64,000 nt of DNA from Chloranthus sessilifolius. Its lineage: Eukaryota > Streptophyta > Magnoliopsida > Chloranthales > Chloranthaceae. Shown here piece after piece: positions 10,214-20,430 of the stretch. Under the pieces are notes generated by a model. The model ran no database searches and had not been told where the DNA came from. It saw only the letters and a program-made list of their open reading frames with translations. Each line of letters starts with the position of its first letter. The stretch's first letter is position 1. The position numbers were made by a program, and so were the translations under genes. Location of the stretch: NCBI GenBank assembly GCA_021018995.1, contig CM037587.1, positions 68,839,604-68,903,603 on the forward strand, given 5' to 3'.

Positions 10214-11826
10214 TGTGCAACCATGGGCTCTCGTGAGTCCGTCGCGACGATGCCCTCATTTAATAAAAAACTAGAGTCGCCACCCAAAGCTTTTGGTGTC
10301 CTGGGAAACCTCAAATCAATATTGAAAGCACCAAAGTGCTAAAATATAACTCTAATTCACCGGCCTAACACCAAAGGCTCTTACGTAGGGGCTTCGGTTA
10401 TCGATCAGGAAGGTGTTAGGCACCCGATCAACCCTCTCGAAAGCGGTCTTTACTTATGGCCAAAATAAAAGGAAAAAAAAAATGAAATACAGCACTTCTT
10501 CTAGCCGAAAGCCACTATGATCCTATCAAGCTCTCCGCAAACACAGAAAATTCGGCAGCGTAATGGCTTGAATCCTTGGATAAAGGAAAAGCAAAGAAGG
10601 TAGAGGAGTAGAGGGGAGAGTCGGAGCTCTCAGGACCTTGTTCCACAGCTATAGACCTTCACGTAGGTGCACTTGATGAGCTTTCGATAGCTTGAGTGGT
10701 TGAAGAGTGGTTTCTAACCTCTAAGGCTTGATAGCTAAGGGGAAGAGGAAGAAGGCTAGGGGGTAGTTCTCTCCTAGACAAAGAGGTTTTTTATGGAAGA
10801 TGGGGTTTAAAGGGAGCCTTGAAGTTCTAGAATTTGTATGGGATTGGTACACCAAAAGTGAATAAAGGATCTCCTAGTCTCTTTCTCTCTCTTGGAAATT
10901 TTTCAAGTCTTTGTAAAGGGAGGGGTGCCTCTCTATTTATAGGAAAAAGGGAGGTTAGGAGGGTACTTAAGAGCTAATTAGGGTTAACAATTAGGTAATC
11001 TTCTAACCTAAGGTTTCCTAGGATCTTAAAGGCATGGAAATGTGGGTATGGTCTTCAATGGTAGATGATAGGGTGGGTATCAAATGACTAGAGGGTTGTA
11101 AATAGGGTAAATGAGGGTGCACTAGTCCTAATGAAACCAACTCTAAACATTGTGATGGTCAACAAGTCAAACCCCAAAAGTAAAATTTGAGTAAAATCAA
11201 AGGTTTACTATAGCTAAGCCTAGCGCATGTATTATCCATGCCAAGCATATGTACAGTAACAGAGAAGTTTAGAGCCCACTGGGGGACCCATCCATGCTTG
11301 GCGTGTATAATATACATGCCAGGCCAAATTTGGGAATAAATGGCCTGGCGTGTGTAATATACACGCTAGGCAACATTCTCCCAGAAAGTGGCTTGGCACG
11401 TGTATTATACACACCAAGCATTCTTATCTCCTCGAGTGGTTCAGAACCTATCGAGAGGTTCATTCTTCCTTGGAAAAGAAGGGCCAACTCAGGTCTGGAA
11501 CTTCGGATCATCGAAACTTTTGATGTGCAACTCGGATCGGGGTGATTCTTGGCTTGTCAGAAAGCTAGGAACCTCTACTTTTTAATGGTATAATATTCAA
11601 TATCAGTAGTGGTCCCTGCTATCCCTACTATATCTCTCTCTAAACATTGCCCAGGAGGGTTAACTAAGGGTTTGGGGAAGTTAAGGGTAATTCCTAAGGG
11701 TTAAGGTAAGTCCTTAAGGATTTGTAAAGGTTTCTAAGGGTATAGGGGATGCTATCAGAAGCTAGGAGGTGCGCCTTTCTTGAAGCATGTTTTGATCAGG
11801 CCTTGGGCTAAATTTGGGTGTCTATG
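10214..11826 (-). mobile_element. 3' LTR of Tat-type element D
   Basis: On the minus strand the LTR starts near 11826 with a slightly altered ATAGACACCCAAATTTAGCC and ends at TG 10214 (sense …GGTTGCACA), about 1.61 kb. The tail sequence to its right (from 11827) carries the family polypurine tract in minus orientation, so this is the 3' LTR of a minus-strand element. It abuts the truncated plus-strand LTR of G, giving an inverted LTR pair. It carries four palindromes at 11217-11419. Confidence 0.85.
11217..11419. repeat. Four CTTGGCGTGT…ACACGCCAAG palindromes in the LTR of D
   Basis: Copies of a palindrome of about 30 bp lie at 11217-11246, 11296-11325, 11342-11371 and 11391-11419. The consensus arms are GCTTGGCGTGT and ACACGCCAAGC around an AT-rich centre (ATAATAT or ATTAT). 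They lie 400-610 bp from the LTR start. The same palindrome recurs four times in the leader of D (18708-18878) and nowhere else in the window. Confidence 0.85.
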
Positions 11827-13323
11827 GATGCCCCGCTTTGGTATCCAATCACTAATGATCGAATGCCAAAGACATGGGCATCCGAAGATGCCCAAGGCAA
11901 CACTGACTGGTTCGCTCTATTCAGAACGAACCTCAAACATTGGGTGGGTAACACGATGAGTAAACAAAAGCCCTGTATGTCGAGAAAAGCGTTTGTTCCT
12001 CAAGGCTGTCAGTCCCCAAGCGCTTAGCGACATTACTAGGCATAACAAAGACGGTACAGGTTGCGAAAGCCTAATATGCTGAAAAAAATGCCCACTTCTC
12101 GAGATGATTGAAGATGGTTGATGCTCAAGTTTCATTCTGAATAAAATAGGTTCGTGAGTGAGAGGGTGATAGACCCATACTTAAAGATAGGTGCGAGACA
12201 AATGCATGAAGGTCCATTGCTTGTGTCCAATCATACGAGGCATTGATTGCCCCATTTGACCAGCCACGGGTGCCCCTGCGTGAAGTGAGGTTCGAGGTCT
12301 TTAGGCGAATCCAACGATCTCAAAGTTAATTTAGCATGACTAACCGAGCGGAGCGAATCAATGTCGCAACACTTTTTGGGAGTTTGTGCCATCTTTGATA
12401 GTGTGTCCTGAATTAATATGTCCTAGAGTACTCAACTTCAAATAATACTAGATAGATTCAGCCAAAATTGGGTGCCTACCAAAGGAGGCACTCAATCTTG
12501 GTCTCCATCAACGATGATTTTATTATCAAACAATTATGCAAAATCATACACTCATCAGGGGTAGATAAAAACAAAGGGGAAGTCCCAACCCAAAACCCGT
12601 CTGGGTATAATTTACGAGAACAAACGACAACCCAACGGATACCCAGACACAATGCATACATTTTACAGGGATACCATACAAATGCAGGTTTTATGCCTGC
12701 ACCCTAAAATGAGCCCTTTGGAATGTATATTTGAACATAGTCGTTCTATAGGTTATTTCCTTTTTAACAGGTTGGTTTTAACCGACAATTGACTTTTTCT
12801 ATGATATCTGAAGCTTAAAACACTAAAGTTCACATGAATCCAAAAACGGAGCGCTTGGCACAGGGATTTAGTAGTGGAATCAACCTGATCAAAACAATGA
12901 CCGTTTGATAGGGATTGACACCGTTGCTCCTACTTTAAAGTAGGATCCAAAGATCCAAGGCAAACCTTAGACTCAGGACATTAATGTAGCACAGCTGCGT
13001 TGCTGATAAAATATTGAGATTTTATCACATTGGAGCATGCATGTGCGTAGCTGTGCGTGATGAAAACACAGATTTTTTATTTTATTTTCAAATGATTGCT
13101 TTTTTCATTTTTTTTTAATAGACCGAATGTGAGGGTTGAGATTCTTCATCTGATATGTCCATTGTTGAGAGGTTGTTAGCTTCGAGGTTTTGTGCCATTT
13201 TGATGTTCCTGCACATTTCTCAAGCAAACGTCAGTCCCTTTTTTGTTTATAGAGGTAATACATATGCATCCTAAATAACAGATGGAGAAGCAAACTTTTA
13301 CCTACACTTTTTTATTTTTCGAG

Positions 13324-13326
<3 letters not shown>

Positions 13327-13352
<26 letters not shown>
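13327..13352. repeat. (TA)n microsatellite
   Basis: A simple dinucleotide run of about 13 TA units lies within the noncoding tail of element D. The corresponding part of F lacks it. Confidence 0.85.
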
Positions 13353-13354
<2 letters not shown>

Positions 13355-13882
13355 TGGATTTATTTTTAGACTTTTTTGTTCTTTCTCATTATTTTGAGAT
13401 GGAAGTACGATGCCATAAATATGTACATGGACAAGAGTAGAAATATATACATTTTTTATATTTGGATTTTTCTTGGTTTTTTTCTATTCTTTTTGTACTT
13501 TTTTTCTTTTTTTGTTTGATGCCTTAACAATGAGGCGAAGTAACGGGTTCATTTTGAGCATAATCGAACCCGTTCATATGTTCGGAACTTAGTGAGGTTC
13601 AGAAAATTTACCAAGGTCGCAATATCCATCCCTTCGGATTGAATTAACCCTTTATCCTTGCCTCACGTCATACGTTTGATGGTGTAGTTATGAAGACATT
13701 CTAGGTCAGGACCCAACTTGAGTAAACATGAGCGGCCCAGTAGGATCTGATGGATTAGGGTTATAATCGTGAGAGTAATTGATGACTTGCTCTTTCTCTT
13801 TCTCTATTTTCTTTTACAACCTTTTTGCTCACAGGACCCCATACAGGTCTTCGCCATGCCCTTTGTTGCCCTCTTTTTTACC

Positions 13883-14013
13883 CGTAGCGCCCATTCGAGT
13901 TTTCACTACGTCAATGTGTATGCATTTTTACCCTAGGCGCCTTTTCAAGTTTTCACCTAGTTCGCACAAGCTTGCTATTTTTACCCATGGCGCCCTTTCG
14001 AGTTTTCACCACG
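13883..14013 (-). other. Row of three 28-nt GAAA hairpins in the tail of D
   Basis: Three 28-nt units occur at 13883-13910, 13933-13960 and 13986-14013 (starts 50 and 53 bp apart). In element sense each has an outer stem, a GAAA bulge on the 5' side, a short inner stem and a GAAA-type loop. The outer arms on the plus strand are CGTAG/CTACG, CTAGG/CCTAG and CATGG/CCACG. The last pairs through a G-U wobble in sense RNA. The sequence varies between copies but pairing is kept. The tail of F has the equivalent row at 31503-31634. Unit spacing is not a multiple of three, so this is not a repeated peptide. Confidence 0.7.
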
Positions 14014-14625
14014 TCCTTTTTACTTTGGGCTTGTATATTTTTATTTTTCTTTTCTTTTATTTTATCAAAGGCCACGACATGGACGTCGGTTCCGTCATAG
14101 CTGGCTGGATGGAGTTCTTTTGTCGTCTCACAACTTGGCTTGTGTTTGACTCAATGGATACTGTGACTACTTGTAGACCTTAATGAGGGTTTTTTCTCTA
14201 AATGTATCGTGGCCATGAGATAGGTTAGGAATTTTGAAGGTAATCTGAGTTTTAAAAGGTTTCCTTGATTGGGTTCTAGCTGCCATAATACCCTTATTCC
14301 TTTGGGGGGGGGGGGTTTGACTGTACATGTCCCATTTTTTTCTTATTTTCGTTCTTTTTCAGACATCTTATTTTTTAGGATTTTGCTTTTCTAATTTTTT
14401 AGATATGATGGTGACTCTTTTTCTCCTTTTTTTGTTTGGTATATACAATTTTTTATGTCTTCTTTTCTGAGGAAGGGTCTATGAAAGAAAGGCCAATGGC
14501 TCAACGGGTGTAGCAAAGGGCATGATCATTCAGGGACACTTTTTGGCTACTTGGCTTTGAAATGATGCCTCTTTTTTAAAGTATCCTTAAGCAGTCACGT
14601 GTCCATTTTTATCAGTACTTACCTT

Positions 14626-14795
14626 ACTGTGGGAGACTTAGGAATAGAATCGTCGGACATATCCAGCATTGATTGGCTCATGAAAGTGATCTTTGTCCAT
14701 GGTGGCAAGGCGGAGCGCGTATCTAAGGAGTACATCTCGGATGACGTATGGTCCCTACCAGTTGGGCTTGAATTTTCCTCTTCGATCAGCGTGTC
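14626..14795 (-). pseudogene. Integrase C-terminal remnant of D
   Basis: The minus strand encodes a C-terminal GPY/F module: ADRRGKFKPNW then a stop, then GPYVI. It is collinear with F at 32285-32467. It is joined near 14790-14797 directly to the RT fragment, because the intervening pol region is deleted. The stop inside the module (NW*GPY) replaces the usual acidic residue. Nothing functional can be made from it. Confidence 0.75.
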
Positions 14796-15511
14796 GTCAT
14801 CACCCTTTTGTATGTCGCCCTAGCATTCTTCAACCAAAGTGGCATGGCTCGATAATAGAAAGTTTATCATGGAGTAATGAACACTGTCTTCTCTCGGTCT
14901 TCTTCGGCCATCTTGATCTGATTGTATCCAAAAAACCCGTCCATGAACTACAACATCCCATGCCTATTAGTGTCATCGACGAAGATGTCAATGTGTGGTA
15001 ATGGGAAGTCATCCTTTAGGCTCGCCTTGTTCAAATTTTTGAAGTGAATGCATATGTGAACCTTTTTATCTTTCTTCAATACTGAGACGATGTTGACTAA
15101 CCATTGAGGGTATATGGAGACTATGAGAAACCCTGCTTCATAGTATTTGATGACCTCGTCCTTCATGTTCAACCTCCATTGTGGCCTGAGGAGTCTTAAC
15201 TTCTGCTTAACCGGCTTAATATCTGGATAGAGCGGCAGCTCATGTTCGACCAAATCGGTGTCCAAACCAGGCATATCCACATATGACCATGCGAAGATGT
15301 TTTGGTATGACCGAAGGAAATCAATCATGCTGCTTCTTTCCTCGGGAGATAGTGACATTCCGATCTTGGTGATTCTAGGGATCTCCTCAGTCCTTAGATT
15401 GATGCCCTCTGTTTCTTCAACAATTGGTGTAGGGCCATGCTCAAAATTGGCAAATCGGTCAAGGAGCTCATTGGGGAGCTCCTCGGTTGGAATTTCCTCG
15501 TTCAAACTCAT
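14796..15511 (-). pseudogene. Reverse transcriptase N-terminal half of D
   Basis: The frame at 15511-14948 gives the RT N-terminus (MIDFLRSYQNIFAWSYVDMPG, then ELPLYPDIKPVKQKLR, then KKDKKVHICIHFKNLNKA and DDFPLPHIDIFVDD). The sequence continues, with decay, to the KNA-ATYKRVMT block at about 14800. RT then stops, before the Y-V-D-D catalytic box, and integrase sequence follows. The upstream acidic stretch belongs to the protease-RT linker (PIVEETEGINL). It encodes the fingers and palm start of the enzyme that copies element RNA into DNA. The catalytic Asp pair is missing and the copy is inactive. Confidence 0.85.
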
Positions 15512-16606
15512 GACTCTTACCTCTTCTTGTATTTCTACAGGAAAGGGTCGATTTTATGTGGGACGAGTTTTTCTATTAAGGCACCATTTTATTTGATTTT
15601 CTCGAGAATAAAGATAATTTTTTTTGGATTATTTTGTATTTCTTTTATTTTATTAGAATTTTCTTTTTGTTCAGAAGCGGGCCCTTGGCAAGGCGGGTCT
15701 CTATATACATATGGTATTGCCTGCCAAGGGCTAACCTTGCTTTCTAAAGGTTGTTTCTTTTTGGGAAGCAGGTGCCGAATTTGTGACCACTTGAAGCTTC
15801 TAGAGTTTGGGGCGTTGACCCCCAATTCCTTACCTACAATATTGCACCTTTACCTACTTTAATGGAGGAGGCTGATTGAGATGGCTTTTGGGAGTCAACC
15901 TCCATCATGTTTATCCTGGGATCGTCCGGGACCCGGTCCTCGAATGTCAACATAGGTTTGTGGTGGTTCAGGATGGGTGGTTGTACAGGCATGGGTATCT
16001 CCTCCTCAAAACGTAATAATGAGGCGAGGTCTATTTCAACTTCTGAAAGGATGATTTCGGAATTGGTCTGGTGGATGGCCACCTGCTTATATGGGATCAA
16101 CTGTGTCACCCCATTTTAGTCAATTTTGATGACCCTTGCACTCATGATTGTGGTTCAGATGTGAGGTCTCGAGTGGGGTTCATCCTCTAGATCTATCCTC
16201 TAGGCTTTCACAGCGACTATGGTTCAGGCCTTCTCCTTGGCTTCCTGAACTTCTTCCTCAGTGGGCTTGTACCCTAACCCAAATCTAATTTGTTGCCTGC
16301 CCTTAGCCTTGACGAGCTCTCTCCTGCCTTACAATCGGGTCCTAACCCCTTTCCTTTTTTATAGCCCCATTTCTAGAGCATGGCTACGACCGCAACCATT
16401 CCACCACCGGTCTTCAGAGTGATCCTCTTGAGGGGCTCAAGGATTATCGTCGATACATCATATTCAAAGCTATGAAGGTCTGTATCTTTGGTCGTGTGTG
16501 GCACATCCAACACCTTGGGATTCTCGATGCTGTAGGTAGCTTTATCTCTTTCCTCCTACCCCTCACCCATGATTGTTATGACCTTCTGCTCTTATATGAA
16601 TTTGAG
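15512..16606 (-). pseudogene. Protease-RT linker of D with decayed G-patch-like segment
   Basis: This region is collinear with the better-preserved linker of F at 35377-36662. Recognisable parts are a KKKQPLESKVSPWQAIPYVY segment (15589-15825), a PPILNHHKPMLTFEDRVPDD segment (15834-16109), and, near 16310-16390, a decayed counterpart of F's glycine-rich G-patch-like block. Frames are broken repeatedly. The role is presumably a spacer or RNA-binding part of the polyprotein, as in F. Confidence 0.65.
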
Positions 16607-17440
16607 CTATTGGTGTAGAGTGGAGAGCACCGCCCCGATTTCATGCAACCATGGGCATCCTAGTAGCAGGTTGAAGGACTCGATGCCTATAACTTGGAAT
16701 GGGATTGAGAAGGTCATTGGCCCAATGATGAGCTCAAGATTGACTTCTCCTATCACCTCCCTCCTTGTATTATCAAACCCTCTTGAACTTATTCTGGCTG
16801 GCCTGAATGTGGAGGGATCAACCCCTATTTTGGTTACAGTTCTAAGGGGGCATACATTCAATGTCGTACCATTATCTATCAGCACCAAAGGGATTATTAA
16901 GTTCTTTGATTCCACCCTGATGTTGAGGGGTTTGGAATGGTTGCTTCCTTCACTTGGAAGGTTGTCATCTGAAAACGAGATGGCATTGGGGGCTAAAACA
17001 TGCCCAATTATTTATCCCACATCATTAGGGGTTACTTGGATAGACACATGTGCTTCTTTTAATGCTCCCATTAAAGCTTGGAAATGGAGTAGAGATGACA
17101 TTAAAAGGTCCCAAAAGGTGATGTGGGCTGTCATCCTTTTTAGCTGAGTTTCTAGTATGTGCTCTTTGCTCATTTTTTCGAAGGAGTTCGCTGTGGATGG
17201 TTCCTTCTTCTCTTTTGGTTGGGCTGGTACCGATACTTTAGGGTGTGTAGAGATTCTTCCTGATCGGGTAACGAAAGCAACTGCCCCTTCTTTGCCACCG
17301 CCTGCATTGATGTCCATCTGTTCATAATTGAGCGGGACTTGATGGGGATCGTAGGTCGTCCCTGGGATCTGAAATAGGGTGGATGAGGATATTGAGATGC
17401 CTATATTGATGGATTTTTGGCAGGTGCCTGAAGTAGCCAT
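16607..17440 (-). pseudogene. Protease region of D
   Basis: Two frames carry the retropepsin-like domain. At 17440-17012 are the upstream part (YDPHQVPLNYEQMDINAGG and HILETQLKRMTAHITFWDLL). At 16915-16607 are IIPLVLIDNGTTLNVCPLRT, then MTFSIPFQVI and FNLLLGCPWLHE. The active-site loop reads D-N-G, as in Tat-lineage proteases, where D-[ST]-G is more general. FNLLLG-PWLH is the expected C-terminal strand and helix. A frame break separates the halves. It would cleave the gag-pol polyprotein in an intact element. Confidence 0.8.
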
Positions 17441-18310
17441 TGTACATTTTGAATATTATGGAAATTTAGTTGGGGAGTGAGTGGATGGGTAATTGGGGAT
17501 GGTTGATGGTATGGGATAGATCTCCATATTGAGAAGGGTGCGGGTGTGAATTGGGGCCTTGATGGGTCTAGCCCATTGGGCCTTGATGATAGTTTTGGGG
17601 AAAAGGGGCATGGAGATTTGGGAGGGTATGAGACGGGTTTGTGAGGGGTGGATAAGGGAGGCTACTTTGAGAAGCCTTCTACCTAGTGTAGGCCCTGACC
17701 ATCTCCTCCATCATGGCCAATGGACTGGGGGAGGGGGTGGATGTAGATGGTGCACCCAGTGGAGTGTGGGGTGCGAATGAGGTGGATGTGTGGGAAAAAT
17801 TAGGCATGGTCCTAGTAAAATTGGGCATGACTTGGGTAGACAGGGGATGTGTGGTGAGTTGGAGAAAACGAATGTGGTATGGGTAAATGCAGAAGAATCG
17901 GGTATATGTTGTGAGGATGAAATTGGAGGATGGTGGCAAAGGTGGGAAACGGGGTCAGGTTTTGGGTGGATGTGGATGGAAGAGATGGTTTGAGAAAATG
18001 AAGGGGAATGGGTGGTATGATTTTAGGGCTTTCGAGCGATGGTGGATGGAAAAAGTGGTGCACCGAAGGGTCTAGTGACGGTAAATGGGGATTGGGTGAG
18101 TGGAATGGAGGTGAACGTTTCCTCCAAATGAGAATGGTTTGGGGAGAGTGGCGGGGATGAATCGAGATCGGGGTATGCCGAATCTACCGCCCATGACATG
18201 GCTTGGTGACGGGTTGGGTACGGATGCCTCGGATGGGGTCCATAGATTTTTCTCCTTCTTCCCCTATGAGATGATGGAATTTAAGGCCATGCCATTGTGC
18301 GAGCACCACA
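17441..18310 (-). pseudogene. gag N-terminal region of D, capsid deleted
   Basis: The minus strand encodes the Pro/Ser/His-rich N-terminal gag segment also seen in E. It includes a start-proximal MDPIRGIRTQPV block (about 18240) and MPNF repeats, and ends in PSPLAMMEEMVRAYTR near 17690, which matches E's PSMGMMEEMFQTYNKWKA. It then passes directly to protease-proximal sequence at about 17450. The entire capsid and zinc-knuckle part present in E (23200-24730) is therefore missing. The element could not make its own capsid. Confidence 0.75.
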
Positions 18311-18894
18311 AGTCTTTTTTGGGTTTTGAATTTTTTTTGGATTTTGATTTTTGATTATTTTTGGTTGTTTTTTTTGTGGACAAAACAAATGCACCCTTAG
18401 TATGAGTTTTGGGGCCTTAGAGTTCCCATTTCGGGTGGTATTCATACCCTAAATAATTCTCGAGGCGGGCTCCCAATGTCCTTGGGAGGAATCAAAAGGG
18501 AAACCCTCCGATCTATGTGAAGGCACGAGAAACCATGCAAACAACCCGATCCCCCAGAGCGAGTCAATAAGAGGGTAACCTCTTTTGACCGGCGAGGGCG
18601 GAATGGGTGTCGAAGAGTGCGGGACCTATTAGAGGTTCTAAACCACTAAGCGAGGGACTCGGGGAGGTGATAAAGGCCTCAGATTCGGGTTGCCTAGACT
18701 AGAACAGGCTTGGCGTGTGTATTATATGCGCCAGGCCAAAATCTGGAGGTTTTAGCATGGCGTGTATATTATTCACGCCAGAGTAATTCCTGACAAAAAA
18801 TGTCTTGGCGTGTGTTTTATACACGCCAGGCAAATTTTGGGTAAAACAGGCTTGGCGTGTATATTACATGCGCTAGGTAAAAAGGGACTTACAC
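18311..18894 (-). other. 5' leader of element D, truncated
   Basis: The noncoding leader upstream of gag is collinear with the E leader at 21390-21760. Shared blocks include the CGCCCTCGCCGGTCAAGAG segment, inverted near 18575-18600. It carries the four-copy palindrome array at 18708-18878. It ends abruptly at 18894, where the LTR of E begins, so the D primer-binding site and 5' LTR are absent here. Confidence 0.75.
18708..18878. repeat. Four CTTGGCGTGT…ACACGCCAGG palindromes in the leader of D
   Basis: Copies lie at 18708-18737, 18755-18783, 18803-18831 and 18850-18878, spaced very evenly (47-48 bp). Arms are TTGGCGTGT and ACACGCCA, with an AT-rich centre. This is the same variant as in the LTR of D (11217-11419) and is different from the variant in the adjoining element E. 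Confidence 0.85.
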
Positions 18895-20410
18895 TATAGA
18901 CACCCAAATTTGGCTCAAGGCCCGATCAAGACACATTTTGAGAGAGGCACATCTCTGAGCTTTTGATGGCATGTATAGATCCATTAGGAACCTTCCCGAA
19001 CCCTTAGAAACTATTCAGAACCTAAACCTTGCTTTCTCGAGCAATGGATGAAGAGTGGTGTATTAGGACTAGCTGCGACCTTCTACTATGATCGAATCAT
19101 ATACCATTGAAAAGTAGAAGTCCTTAGCTTTTCAATGAGCCAAGAATCACCGCAATCGGAGCTGTATGCGAAATGATATCGCGCTCCAAATCATAGGGGC
19201 AAATTTGTTATTTTATGGAATTCCCCTTAGGAATTTGGCACAAGTATTACTTGCGCCAAGCCATTTCTCGCCAGAAGTGGCTTGGTGCACCTAATAGTTG
19301 CGCCAGCTATAAGGTGGGCCCCACCATGGGCAGCTAACTTTCAGACCCTATAGAAACACTATTTTACTGAATATATGCCTGACGCATCTATTAGTTGCGC
19401 CAGGCTTATGAACAGTAACCCTGTGTTTTTACCTTGAAAATTGAGATTAGGGTTTGACTTGTTGACCATCCTGACCCTTAGGGTGTGTTTTGCTAGTTCT
19501 GTTGCGCACATTCACTATCTATTTGCAACCCCTTAAGTGGTTTAAAGCCTCACCCTATCATCCACCATTAGAGCTAACCTTCACACCTTTCAAGGCTCCA
19601 AAAATCCTAGGAAACCTTAGATGTCTAGATTACCTAATTTCTAATCCAAATTAGCCTCTAAACACTCTCCTAACCTCTCTTTTTCTTATAAATAGAGAGG
19701 CACCCCCCCTTTTACAAAGGCTTGAAAAATTTGCAAAGTAAGAGATTAAGGAATCCCTTCTCTCTCACGTCTAGTGCACTCTTTAAACAAATTTCAGAAC
19801 CTTCAAACCTTTTAAAAACCTTAGCCTTTCACCTAAAAGCTTTAGTTTAGGTGTGTGCTACCCCCCTAGCCTCCCCTCTCTACCTCTTAGCTATCCACCC
19901 TAGGAGCTAGAATCCATTATCAAGCTATACAAGCCATCAAAAGCTCACCAAAGCAAGTCTACGCAAGGCTCCATAGCTATGCAGCAAGGGCCTGAGAGCT
20001 CTGGCTCTCTCCTCTATTCTTCTACGTTCTCGGTTCTTCCTTCATCCTCTCATTTGTGCCATTACGCCGCCGAATTTTCGATAGGAATGGAGGGGCACAA
20101 ATAGGATTTGAAGGCCCCATAGGCAAGAGGAAGACCTATATGCTCTTTTTATTTCTTTTTTGATTTGTCCAAAAGTAGAGACCGCATTAAGCGGGTTGAT
20201 TGGGTGCCTAACACCTTCCCAATCTATAACTGAAGCTCTTACCGAAGAGCCTTTGTCATAGACCAGATTCAGAGACAATTTTTGGTACTTCGGTGCTCTT
20301 TAAATTTGATTTGGGTTTCCCAGGACATCAAAAGCTCCGGGTGGCAACTCTAAATTTTTATTACGAGTGTGCGTCGTGCGGCAGGATCATCAAAAATCTA
20401 TGGCTGCACA
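18895..20410 (+). mobile_element. 5' LTR of Tat-type element E
   Basis: The LTR starts at a degenerate TATAGACACCCAAATTTGG and ends …GGCTGCACA at 20410, two bases before the primer-binding site, giving 1,516 bp. A TATAAATAGA-like TATA segment lies near 19688. The sequence aligns with the G, D and F LTRs along its length, including the CCTCTATTCTTCTACGTTC and TTGGGTTTCCCAGGACATC blocks. It carries three palindromes at 19234-19405. Confidence 0.9.
19234..19405. repeat. Three TTGGCGCAACTA…TAGTTGCGCCA palindromes in the LTR of E
   Basis: Copies lie at 19234-19262, 19280-19307 and 19377-19405, each of about 28 bp. Arms are close to CTTGGYGCAMCTA and TAGTTGCGCCAGG. They lie 340-510 bp from the LTR start. 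The same variant occurs three times in the leader of E (21247-21368). Confidence 0.85.
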
Positions 20411-20412
20411 AA

Positions 20413-20430
20413 TGGCGACTCTGCTGGGGA
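20413..20430 (+). other. Primer-binding site of E
   Basis: TGGCGACTCTGCTGGGGA lies two bases after the LTR end. This is the primer-site type known from Tat/Ogre-lineage elements, usually attributed to tRNA-Arg. It fixes E as plus strand with its 5' LTR at 18895-20410. Confidence 0.9.

Larger units (their letters stand above)
11827..14625 (-). other. 3' noncoding tail of element D
   Basis: About 2.8 kb lies between the integrase remnant and the 3' LTR and is collinear with the tail of F (29218-32284). Conserved blocks include AAGCGCTTAGCGACATTAC (12017-12035), a CGAGCGGAGCGAAT block near 12344, and the hairpin row at 13883-14013. Only short unconvincing frames are present. A (TA)n run lies at 13327-13352. 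Long conserved noncoding tails are usual in Tat-lineage elements. Confidence 0.75.

Noticed and set aside
13883..14013. Hammerhead ribozyme (the GAAA and short stems suggested it)
   Set aside because: The conserved CUGANGA core and an NUH cleavage site are absent. Only the GAAA resembles a hammerhead.
13779..14183. 134-residue plus-strand open frame in the tail of D
   Set aside because: T-rich low-complexity sequence opposite the hairpin row. It is not kept in F and has no motif.
16569..17147. 192-residue plus-strand open frame
   Set aside because: It is the complement of the D protease region. The minus-strand frame shows clear protease motifs.
19314..19326. GGTGGGCCCCACC perfect 13-bp palindrome in the LTR of E
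   Set aside because: A single copy, unlike the array motif and without a counterpart in other LTRs or the leader. It could be chance.
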